Shown here: positions 1 through 6,371 of the stretch, piece after piece
Layout: each line of letters starts with the position of its first letter
Numbering within the stretch: the stretch's first letter is position 1
Assembly: GCA_003523545.1 (NCBI GenBank)
Contig: DQAM01000519.1
Coordinates: 1-8,869 of the forward strand
Reading direction: 5' to 3'
Length of the DNA: 8,869 nt
DNA from: Dysgonomonas sp.
Lineage (GTDB): Bacteria; Bacteroidota; Bacteroidia; Bacteroidales; Dysgonomonadaceae
Notes under the pieces: generated by a model
Told to the model about the DNA's origin: nothing
The model's input: the letters and a program-made list of their open reading frames with translations, nothing else
The model's database searches: none
Program-made: the position numbers and the translations under genes

Positions 1-1186
1 GCTGAGACAGGTTTATGGTAGAACTTCTTGTAGAGGCAGTACCTTCGTTCGGATTGTACAGATTTTCCTGATTGTAACGGCTAAACGAAGAAGTGGTATA
101 ATTAACGTTTGCCGATAAAGTCCTGTACATATTGGCTTTCGGGTCCTGAGAGTGTGACCACGTGATCCTAAAGTCCTTAGCTTCCGAATACGTAGACGGA
201 ACTTCTTTGTCGCCATATTTTGTAAAAAGGTAGTTTAGATCGAAAGAACCACTGTGGCGGTACCTTTTCCTGTATGTGGAGCGTGCACTTATTCCCCAAG
301 AACCTTTCGTATATATTTCGCCCGTAAGAGCGAGGTCTATATAATCGTTGATAGCGAAATAATATCCTCCTCCCCTCAGGTTGAAGCCCCGGTCCATATC
401 GTCGCCCCAGCTGGGCATAATTACACCGGAGGAGTATTTATCCGTAAAAGGGAAAAACCCGAATGGGATAGCCAGAGGCAGAGGCAATCCTTCGAGTACA
501 AGATAAGCCGGGCCTGTAACCACATTTTTCTTCGGGCGGACTTTTGCTTTGGTAAGCATCATATAAAAGTGCGGATGATCGTGCTGGTCGCAGGTAGTAT
601 ATTTACCATTACACATGAAGAAAGAATCGTCCGCGTTTTTCTTTGCCAGATCAGCCACTATATACCCTTCACCTTGCTGTGTTATTACATTGCGGATATG
701 GCCTTTCCCGGTTTTGAAGTTATAGCTGACCGTCTTCATTTCATATTCCGTTCCCTGGTCTGTGAACACGGGATGTCCGAACTCTCCCTGCTCTTCATTA
801 AATCCGTATCTGGCATGGATGATGCTGCTGTCCATGCTCATTACCATATTTTCCGCTTTTATGGACATGGTCATGTAATCCACTTTGCTGTCGCCGTAAA
901 GATATCCGTGGTTGGAAGTAAGGTCGAAAATGATGGAATCGTTGGCATTGTAATCTACAGGAGCGTCGAGAGGGTCTTTGTTTTCTTGTATCGAATCCTG
1001 CGGGATCGAGTCCAGCGGCTGTTCTATCGTGAGGCTGTCCGCTGCTGATATCTGAGAAGTTGGGATAGTATCCTGCGGAAATGATAGACTTCCGGCCGTC
1101 TCTACCCTGTGTAATTGAGCGCCCCAGAAAGGCAGGGAGAAGAAAGCCAAAATAAATGTATATATACAAAAACGAATTTTGTTCAT
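1..1186 (-). CDS. lptD: LPS-assembly protein LptD / OstA-like outer-membrane protein (N-terminal part, runs off the left edge)
   Basis: Outer-membrane component of the Lpt bridge, which receives LPS from the periplasm and inserts it into the outer leaflet. Only the first 395 codons are present; the 3' end is outside the window. The reading frame starts at the ATG at 1186 and stays open to base 1. Residues 1 to about 24 form a signal peptide (NKIR, then a hydrophobic stretch ending WGA/Q). A low-complexity Ser/Pro/Asp/Gln linker follows (about 30-75). Residues about 77-180 resemble the OstA/LptA-type beta-jellyroll (DYNANDSIIFD, GYLYGDSKVDY). A C192-x6-C199 segment followed by DHPHFY, then GLPLPLAIPFGFFP (233-246) and alternating barrel-like strands (GGGYYFAINDYIDLALTGEIY), match the LptD family as I know it from Bacteroidota, where the whole protein is roughly 850-950 residues. 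The gene has its own promoter and lies downstream of a terminator, so it is probably not cotranscribed with the upstream OMP unit. The start is preceded by AGTCCTTTTTA, with no strong ribosome binding site. Confidence 0.9.
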   Translation of the reverse strand, partial: MNKIRFCIYTFILAFFSLPFWGAQLHRVETAGSLSFPQDTIPTSQISAADSLTIEQPLDSIPQDSIQENKDPLDAPVDYNANDSIIFDLTSNHGYLYGDSKVDYMTMSIKAENMVMSMDSSIIHARYGFNEEQGEFGHPVFTDQGTEYEMKTVSYNFKTGKGHIRNVITQQGEGYIVADLAKKNADDSFFMCNGKYTTCDQHDHPHFYMMLTKAKVRPKKNVVTGPAYLVLEGLPLPLAIPFGFFPFTDKYSSGVIMPSWGDDMDRGFNLRGGGYYFAINDYIDLALTGEIYTKGSWGISARSTYRKRYRHSGSFDLNYLFTKYGDKEVPSTYSEAKDFRITWSHSQDPKANMYRTLSANVNYTTSSFSRYNQENLYNPNEGTASTRSSTINLSQ

Positions 1187-1218
1187 TAAAAAGGACTGCC
1201 GACGATACGTTTAAGATG

Positions 1219-1247
1219 CAAAACTAAGCATTTAATGAAAAACCAAA
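1219..1247 (-). promoter_or_regulatory. Bacteroidota-type promoter for lptD
   Basis: On the minus strand TAGTTTTG (1226 down to 1219) matches the Bacteroides -7 consensus TAnnTTTG exactly. A TTTG (1247 to 1244) lies 17 nt upstream and a second TTTG (1253 to 1250) lies 23 nt upstream; the usual spacing is about 19-21, so the -33 element is imperfect. Transcription would start near 1212, giving a leader of about 25 nt before the lptD ATG. Consensus matching only. Confidence 0.6.
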
Positions 1248-1249
1248 AG

Positions 1250-1303
1250 CAAAAAAAACGAAAATCTCTCATTAAGTTCTTTAAAAGAACGGTAGATTTT
1301 CGC
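1250..1303 (-). terminator. Intrinsic terminator after the OMP/DUF2846-like unit
   Basis: Read on the minus strand, CGAAAATCT (1302-1294) pairs with AGATTTTCG (1267-1259), a 9-bp stem. Inside it a second perfect 6-bp hairpin, GTTCTT (1290-1285) with AAGAAC (1281-1276), closes a 3-nt loop. Eight consecutive T (1258-1251) follow the stem directly, then a G and more T. This hairpin plus T-tract lies 65 nt past the stop of the 1368-1958 gene and before the lptD promoter, as expected for a terminator separating the two units. The stem is A/T-rich, so efficiency may be moderate. Confidence 0.75.
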
Positions 1304-1367
1304 TTTTGATATTTATTTTAGGCTAATTTAGTTAAAAACTAAAAAATTAAAGGATTAGTAAATAAAA

Positions 1368-1958
1368 TTAGACGTCTATATACATATCACTTGTCATCAT
1401 AGTTAGTTTATCTCCTTTTTCTTTTTTATCATAGAATTTCTTTACCAGTTTATTCGGAGTTTCATCTTCCGGTTCATCCTCTGTTTCTTCCTCGTCGTCC
1501 GTTACCAGCAATTCGCCTTTTTTCTTCTCGATGAACTCAAAGAATTTCTTTTTTTCTTTCTCATATTTTTTGTGTTTTTTATCCAGCGGCACCATCTTAA
1601 CCTTGGCTTTGACAATCCCCATCTTTACCTGTGCATCGATAACATAGATCTTGTTTGCTTCAAGAGTTGCATCTACATAGTCCGTATTTTCTGAACGCGC
1701 AATAAATACATGTTCCCCCGGATCGCATTCGTAAGCAAAATATTTATTGGCTTTCAATTTTCCAAGAAAAATATCCCCGTCGAATATCTTAAAACTTATA
1801 AGCATAGCCGCTGATGAACGGCGTGTAATATAAACCATGCATCTGCCTTCCGACGGATATTGGAGCATATTTATATTTTCCTCCACTGAGAGGGTATCCT
1901 GTGCTGATAAAGTTGTACAGATGTTTACCAGCAAGCCGATAATTAATAACTTTTTCAT
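1368..1958 (-). CDS. Secreted DUF2846-like protein with charged C-terminal tail
   Basis: Function unknown; 196 residues. Residues 1-20 are a clear signal peptide (MKKLL, hydrophobic core, cleavage likely after LSAQ), so the protein is exported. The central part (about 36-125) has the pattern of DUF2846-type domains: CMVYITRRSS, then a set of short beta strands with KYFAYECDPGEHVFIARSE (73-90) and LEANKIYVIDAQVKMG (99-114). The region after 125 is unusual: a Lys-rich, probably helical stretch (DKKHKKYEKEKKKFFEFIEKKKGE), an acidic run (154-167, DDEEETEDEPEDE) and a second Lys-rich stretch. There is no lipobox cysteine at the signal cleavage site. It lies 18 bp downstream of the outer-membrane barrel gene on the same strand and is followed by an intrinsic terminator, so it is the second and last gene of that unit. 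The DUF2846 assignment is from memory of the family pattern and is the less certain part; the signal peptide and gene call are firm. Confidence 0.7.
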   Translation of the reverse strand: MKKLLIIGLLVNICTTLSAQDTLSVEENINMLQYPSEGRCMVYITRRSSAAMLISFKIFDGDIFLGKLKANKYFAYECDPGEHVFIARSENTDYVDATLEANKIYVIDAQVKMGIVKAKVKMVPLDKKHKKYEKEKKKFFEFIEKKKGELLVTDDEEETEDEPEDETPNKLVKKFYDKKEKGDKLTMMTSDMYIDV

Positions 1959-1976
1959 TCTCGATATTTTTTATTT

Positions 1977-2672
1977 TCAGTTTGATCTAAAGCTTACAAA
2001 TGCGGTTACAAATAGGTTGGATACACTCATCCTTTCACGGAATCCTTCTATTTTAACTGTTCCGGCTACAGCAGATACTTTCAATCCTATACCCATATTT
2101 CTGGACAACCTCCGTTCACCAGCAACTCCGATATATGAGCCGAATGTGGTTTTATCAATAGAAGCTTTAAGGGAACCTGCTCTGCCTTCGTTAGTAAAGA
2201 ATATAGCTCCATAGCCTGCGCTCATGTGGAATCCCCATTCGGTATTTTCAAAACGCATGGCAAAAGAGGGCCCTACATATATATACCTGTTCGATTCCTT
2301 ATAATTAGGTGTTTCTCCGATTCCCGGTATATCCAGAACACCTGATGCTGTTTTAGATTGTGAAATATAATTTGCATTCAGCCCTACTCCGAAATTTTCC
2401 TGAAAGAAATACTGCAGTTCGGTATCTATATTAAATCCGTTTCTCAATCCGGACGTAAAGTCATCCAGTTCTTTCGAACCGCTTTTTTCCATGGTCCCCA
2501 GCCGGTATGCATATCCGCCGCCTAACGTTGCACGAAATCCCTTTCGGGGAGACAATGCCTCATGTTCGTCAGAGACTCTTTCTACCTGTCGTCTTGTAAT
2601 ATTTTTTTGGGCAGATAGGTGATTAACAGGCAAAAGTAATAATAGACAAAGAAAGAAAAAAAATGTTCTCAT
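1977..2672 (-). CDS. Small outer-membrane beta-barrel protein (porin-like / OmpA-barrel-like)
   Basis: Predicted outer-membrane barrel of 231 residues; specific role unknown. Residues 1-22 form a signal peptide (MRTFFFF, Leu-rich core, cleavage likely after LSAQ). After a short polar linker (23-43) the sequence is a series of alternating aromatic/polar amphipathic strands with glycine-rich turns: GFRATLGGGYAYRLG (45-59), NIDTELQYFF, FGVGLNANYIS, YIYVGPSFAMRF, WGFHMSAGYGAIFF, FGSYIGVAGERRL, MGIGLKVSAVAG and SNLFVTAFVSFR at the C-terminus. That is about eight strands, matching small OMP_b-brl type barrels. The protein ends in SFRSN instead of a terminal Phe. First gene of a two-gene unit with the DUF2846-like gene 18 bp downstream. 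The start at 2672 is chosen because the signal peptide begins there; the ATG 8 nt upstream is out of frame. The barrel call rests on pattern only, since such proteins diverge quickly. Confidence 0.8.
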   Translation of the reverse strand: MRTFFFFLCLLLLLPVNHLSAQKNITRRQVERVSDEHEALSPRKGFRATLGGGYAYRLGTMEKSGSKELDDFTSGLRNGFNIDTELQYFFQENFGVGLNANYISQSKTASGVLDIPGIGETPNYKESNRYIYVGPSFAMRFENTEWGFHMSAGYGAIFFTNEGRAGSLKASIDKTTFGSYIGVAGERRLSRNMGIGLKVSAVAGTVKIEGFRERMSVSNLFVTAFVSFRSN

Positions 2673-2714
2673 GATTTCATAAATTTTTCAGGTACATGTT
2701 TGAGCGTATGACCA

Positions 2715-2722
2715 CAAAACTA
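2715..2722 (-). promoter_or_regulatory. Promoter -7 box for the outer-membrane barrel gene
   Basis: On the minus strand TAGTTTTG (2722 to 2715) fits TAnnTTTG exactly and is the same octamer as the lptD -7 box. Transcription would start near 2708, with a leader of about 35 nt. I see no TTTG at the expected -33 distance; the upstream sequence is simply A/T-rich. Confidence 0.5.
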
Positions 2723-2839
2723 ATGTTATTTGTTAATATTTTTAATAATAAAGAGAATATTTTTGTCTAAATTCCATACTTTATTTATAAATAATTTACG
2801 AAATGTATATGAGGCAGTGTATATTGGAGAAATGATGAA

Positions 2840-2870
2840 ATTGATTGATATAACAATTTTCTTACCTTTG
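2840..2870 (+). promoter_or_regulatory. Bacteroidota-type promoter for the methyltransferase/yfhO-like cluster
   Basis: TACCTTTG (2863-2870) matches TAnnTTTG exactly. ATTG (2840-2843) lies 19 nt upstream, the expected spacing for the TTTG -33 element with one mismatch. Transcription would begin near 2877, giving a leader of about 50 nt before the ATG at 2930. A 7-bp inverted repeat, ACCTTTG (2864-2870) and CAAAGGT (2890-2896), overlaps the -7 box and the start region. Confidence 0.65.
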
Positions 2871-2929
2871 CGGAAGGTTGTAAGATGCACAAAGGTTCTT
2901 AAATGCGGCCTTAATTTTATTTTTGACGG

Positions 2930-3826
2930 ATGGAAACTATACATCTCTCTTCTTGTCCGGTTTGTTCCGGTAATAAATTGAAAAAAGAACTCACCTGTAC
3001 AGATTTTCTGGTCAGTAATGAAAAGTTTTTGTTACTCAAATGTGAAAACTGCGGATTTGTTTTTACGCAGGATTTTCCAAACGAAGAAGAAATCGGCAGG
3101 TATTACGATACACCCCAATATATTTCGCATAGTGATACACAAAAAGGTTTGATAAATTCACTTTATCATTTTGCCCGTAAAATAGCTATGCGGTCCAAAT
3201 CGAACCTGGTTTCAGATTATTCGGCTGTAAAGTCCGGGAAATTATTGGATATAGGAAGCGGAACGGGTTACTTTCTGCATACTATGTGCCGGAAGAAATG
3301 GATTGTAACAGGTATTGAGAAATCAGAATCGGCAAGAGTGTATGCTCATGAAAAATTTGGGTTAAATACACAGGACTCCGGGTATCTTTTCGAAATTCCG
3401 GAAGAGACCAAAGACATTGTTACCATGTGGCATGTACTGGAACATATAGAATCCTTAAATGATACTATGAGTGGTATATACCGGATATTAAAAAAAGATG
3501 GTACTGCCGTTATTGCTTTACCCAATAAAGAATCGTCCGATGCTCGACATTATAAAAGCTATTGGGCTGCTTATGATGTTCCCAGGCATTTGTGGCATTT
3601 TTCACCTTCAGATTTTGAATTGTTGGCGGAAAAACATAATTTCAAGGTGGAAAAAATAAAGCCCATGTATTTCGACCCTTTTTATATCTCTATGTTAAGC
3701 GAAAAATACAAAGGAACATTTGCCGCTGCATTGGTAGGTCTGACAAAAGGTTTTTTCTTCTTCCTAAGAAGCTTGGGAAATAAAAAGAAATGCAGTTCGC
3801 TCGTTTATATTTTAAAGAAAAAATAA
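2930..3826 (+). CDS. Class I SAM-dependent methyltransferase with N-terminal Cys4 metal-site motif
   Basis: Predicted cytoplasmic methyltransferase of 298 residues; the acceptor is not identifiable. Two CxxC pairs near the N-terminus, C9-P-V-C12 and C38-E-N-C41, look like a zinc-ribbon. The Rossmann-type core follows: motif I LLDIGSGTGYF (105-115), an acidic residue ending strand 2 (GIEKSES, E130) that would hold the ribose hydroxyls, the strand-4 segment WHVLEHIES (167-175), then LKKDGTAVIALPN and the DVPRHLWHFSP segment that often marks this Methyltransf_23/UbiG-like group. The C-terminal part ends in a Lys-rich tail (KKCSSLVYILKKK) after a hydrophobic aromatic patch (GFFFFLRSLG) that could touch the membrane. 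First gene of a rightward cluster; the yfhO-like gene starts 10 bp after its stop. In this setting modification of a glycan or lipid intermediate is plausible, but that is inference from neighbours. The start is preceded by an A/T-rich leader without a Shine-Dalgarno motif. Confidence 0.85.
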   Translation: METIHLSSCPVCSGNKLKKELTCTDFLVSNEKFLLLKCENCGFVFTQDFPNEEEIGRYYDTPQYISHSDTQKGLINSLYHFARKIAMRSKSNLVSDYSAVKSGKLLDIGSGTGYFLHTMCRKKWIVTGIEKSESARVYAHEKFGLNTQDSGYLFEIPEETKDIVTMWHVLEHIESLNDTMSGIYRILKKDGTAVIALPNKESSDARHYKSYWAAYDVPRHLWHFSPSDFELLAEKHNFKVEKIKPMYFDPFYISMLSEKYKGTFAAALVGLTKGFFFFLRSLGNKKKCSSLVYILKKK

Positions 3827-3836
3827 ATACTACACT

Positions 3837-6371
3837 ATGATACAGAATCAAAAACAATCTGTTTTGAAACAATTACTGCCTCATGTATTTGCTATTGCGT
3901 GCTTTCTGGCAGTTTCCCTGATATATTTCAGTCCTCAATTGGATGGAAAGGTGCTTGCGCAAAGTGATTCACAGCAATACACAGGTATGTCTGAGGAGTT
4001 GCGGACATATTACAACAATGAAGGATTGTCATCAGCATGGACAGGAGCCATGTTTTCAGGCATGCCTTCCTATTCCATAGGAGTATGGGGTACCAGCCCC
4101 AATTTCCTGGATTATCTGGAAATGCCGGTGAAGGCGTTGGGCGGTAGTACTGCAGGCCCTGTCTTTACAGGAATGCTGATGGCCTATATTCTTTTCTGCC
4201 TCATGGGAATGGGATTTATACCTTCTATACTCGGAGCAATAGCCTACTCTTTATCTTCATATAATATCATTATACTTGATGCAGGACATATAACCAAGGC
4301 CTGGGTCATTGCTTACATGCCTTTGATAGTCGCGGGTCTGGCAGCAGCCTTCCGGAAAAAGTATATACTAGCCGGATTGCTGATGGCATTGGGACTGGCC
4401 CTTCAGATAAAGAATAATCATTTACAGATGACTTATTACACGGGCATTATGTGTGTATTCATTTATGCAGGATTGATTATTAACGATGTATTAAAAAAAG
4501 ATATAAGCGGTCTTCTTAAATCAACGGCTGCATTGGCAGTCGGGGTAATAATAGCAGTCCTTTCTAATCTGGGGAATATTTATTCCAATTACGAGATGTC
4601 ATTGGAGAGTACACGTGGAAAATCGGAACTTACGCAAAATGTACAATCGGGAGAAGACCAAAAACAGTCGTCAGGTTTGGATAAAGATTATGCTTTTGCC
4701 TGGAGTTATGGGAAGTCCGAAACTCTTTCCCTATTGGTTCCTAACATTAAAGGAGGTATATCCAAGGGGTATGATGAAAATTCGGAAGTTTATCGTAATC
4801 TGATCGGACTTATCCAATCGGGAAAAGTATCTAACCAGGATGCAAACCAACTCTATATGAGAAGTACGCAATACTGGGGGGACCAGCCGTTTACATCAGG
4901 CCCTGTATATTTCGGTGCAATTATATGCTTTCTGTTTGTATTGGGAATGTTTGTGATCCGTAACCGTATGAAATGGATATTGCTTGCAGCTACCGTATTT
5001 TTTATATTGCTTTCGTGGGGTAATAATCTGGAATGGTTTAACGATTGGTTTTTCTACCACTTCCCGCTTTATAATAAATTCAGGGCGGTTTCTTCTGCCC
5101 TCGTTATCCCAGCTTTAACAATGGTTATCGTGGCTGTATGGGGAATAAAGGAATTTCTGTCGGCAGACATAGACAGGAAGAAATTGCAGAATTACCTCTT
5201 TATTTCTTTCGGTATTACAGGAGGGTTGTGTCTTCTGCTATGGCTTGCTCCGGGTATCTTTTTCAATTTTACAGCGCCGGGTGACAGTATGAGGGGATTA
5301 AATATCATAAATGAATATTATCAGGTGATATTATCAGAACGCCGGGATCTGCTTACTTCCGATGCCTTCCGTTCTTTTATGTTTATATTGTTAAGTGCTG
5401 CAGTTCTTTTTGCAACACTGAAAATAAAAGGAGACAAGCAAAAAACGGCACTATTCGCTTCTGTCGTTATTGTTCTTTTGGTGACGGTAGATTTATGGAA
5501 TATCGACAGGAGATACCTTAGCAGGGATGATTTCCAGCCGAAGAGCGCGTATAATCCCGACCGTCCTTTTCCACAGACTAATGCAGATAAATTTATTCTC
5601 GAAGATAAAGATATTTCGTACAGGGTATTGAACCTTAACAATCCGTTTGAAGAGTCGAGAACGTCTTATTTCCATAAATCCATAGGTGGATACAATGCCG
5701 CTAAATTGAAGCGGTATCAGGAACTCATCGATTATGAACTTGCCGATGAACTACGTAATATTGTAAATTCATTCGGTACTCAGAATATAGATAGTATAGT
5801 TTCGGCATTCGAACAGAATAACTCATTGAATATGCTCAATGCCAGATATATTATTTTTGATCCTCAGCAGCAACCGTTGATAAATCCATATGCAATGGGG
5901 AATGCATGGTTTGTAGAAAAGTATACCTTTGTGGATAATGCCGATGAAGAAATAGCTGCTTTGAAAAGGATAGACCCTTTAACCGAAGTAGTTATAGATA
6001 AGCGGTTTGCAAATGTCATTGATGGCGTAAGCATCGTGCCTGACAGTACAGCCAGCATAGAGCTGCTTGAATATAAACCGAATTACCTGAAATATAAATC
6101 TTCGGCGCAAAACCAGCAGCTTGCCGTATTCTCGGAGATCTATTATGATAAAGGATGGGAAGCCTATGTGGACGGAGAACTTGTACCCCATGTGCGTGCC
6201 GACTGGACACTGCGGGCTATGCCTGTTCCGGCAGGTGAGCATGAGATAGAATTCCGCTTTATCCCGAGGAATTATAATCTTGCAACCACTATTACAACGG
6301 CCAGCAGCGGATTATTGGTATTGATGTTCATAGGTAGTATTGTATTATTCTTTTTCAGGAAGAGAGAATGA
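3837..6371 (+). CDS. YfhO family multi-pass membrane protein (putative GT-C type glycosyltransferase)
   Basis: Large integral membrane protein of 844 residues. Residues 13-32 form the first membrane segment, followed by an extracytoplasmic loop (33-95) containing SDSQQY (D44) and WTGAMFSGMPSY (68-79). GT-C enzymes carry their catalytic acid in this first loop, so D44 is a candidate. More hydrophobic segments cover about 105-245, 355-435, 452-475 and 512-555 (roughly a dozen in all), with a charged extracytoplasmic loop at 250-350. A soluble domain at about 556-815 ends in YYDKGWEAYVDGELVPHVRA and PAGEHEIEFRFIPRNY, typical of the YfhO family, and a last membrane helix (817-839) ends in FFFRKRE. 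Length and layout fit full-length family members. In Bacillus subtilis YfhO works with CsbB to put GlcNAc on lipoteichoic acid, using an undecaprenyl-phosphate-linked sugar. Bacteroidota lack that polymer, so the acceptor here is unknown. The gene is 10 bp downstream of the methyltransferase gene and its stop overlaps the start of the GT2 gene (ATGA), implying translational coupling. Confidence 0.9.
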   Translation: MIQNQKQSVLKQLLPHVFAIACFLAVSLIYFSPQLDGKVLAQSDSQQYTGMSEELRTYYNNEGLSSAWTGAMFSGMPSYSIGVWGTSPNFLDYLEMPVKALGGSTAGPVFTGMLMAYILFCLMGMGFIPSILGAIAYSLSSYNIIILDAGHITKAWVIAYMPLIVAGLAAAFRKKYILAGLLMALGLALQIKNNHLQMTYYTGIMCVFIYAGLIINDVLKKDISGLLKSTAALAVGVIIAVLSNLGNIYSNYEMSLESTRGKSELTQNVQSGEDQKQSSGLDKDYAFAWSYGKSETLSLLVPNIKGGISKGYDENSEVYRNLIGLIQSGKVSNQDANQLYMRSTQYWGDQPFTSGPVYFGAIICFLFVLGMFVIRNRMKWILLAATVFFILLSWGNNLEWFNDWFFYHFPLYNKFRAVSSALVIPALTMVIVAVWGIKEFLSADIDRKKLQNYLFISFGITGGLCLLLWLAPGIFFNFTAPGDSMRGLNIINEYYQVILSERRDLLTSDAFRSFMFILLSAAVLFATLKIKGDKQKTALFASVVIVLLVTVDLWNIDRRYLSRDDFQPKSAYNPDRPFPQTNADKFILEDKDISYRVLNLNNPFEESRTSYFHKSIGGYNAAKLKRYQELIDYELADELRNIVNSFGTQNIDSIVSAFEQNNSLNMLNARYIIFDPQQQPLINPYAMGNAWFVEKYTFVDNADEEIAALKRIDPLTEVVIDKRFANVIDGVSIVPDSTASIELLEYKPNYLKYKSSAQNQQLAVFSEIYYDKGWEAYVDGELVPHVRADWTLRAMPVPAGEHEIEFRFIPRNYNLATTITTASSGLLVLMFIGSIVLFFFRKRE

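Larger units (their letters stand above)
2673..2929. other. Divergent intergenic region between the OMP unit and the methyltransferase cluster
   Basis: A 257-bp, strongly A/T-rich stretch between divergently transcribed units. It holds the minus-strand TAGTTTTG box near its left end and the plus-strand TACCTTTG box near its right end. The roughly 140 bp between the two boxes contain no convincing gene. Short open frames cross it on both strands, but they overlap the methyltransferase start or are A/T-rich noise with no recognisable protein features. Confidence 0.7.

Noticed and set aside
254..1048. Long plus-strand open frame of 264 codons
   Set aside because: It lies wholly antisense to lptD, whose minus-strand frame has a signal peptide and family motifs. 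The plus-strand product has no recognisable domain or coherent hydrophobic pattern.
798..1169. Minus-strand 123-codon open frame
   Set aside because: It is out of frame within the lptD coding region and has the Arg/His-rich composition of a frame-shifted shadow.
1327..1343. Perfect 7-bp hairpin TTTAGTT/AACTAAA with AAA loop
   Set aside because: It is almost entirely A/T, so very weak, with no T-tract directly after it on the minus strand. The hairpin at 1259-1302 is a far better terminator.
1370..1379. Palindrome TAGACGTCTA at the 3' end of the DUF2846-like gene
   Set aside because: It falls inside the last codons and stop of the gene, is only 10 bp long, and has no second copy or promoter nearby. 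Chance is the simpler explanation.
2730..2981. Plus-strand 83-codon open frame across the intergenic region
   Set aside because: It overlaps the promoter and the first codons of the methyltransferase out of frame and shows no protein features. The methyltransferase start at 2930 has CxxC motifs immediately after it.
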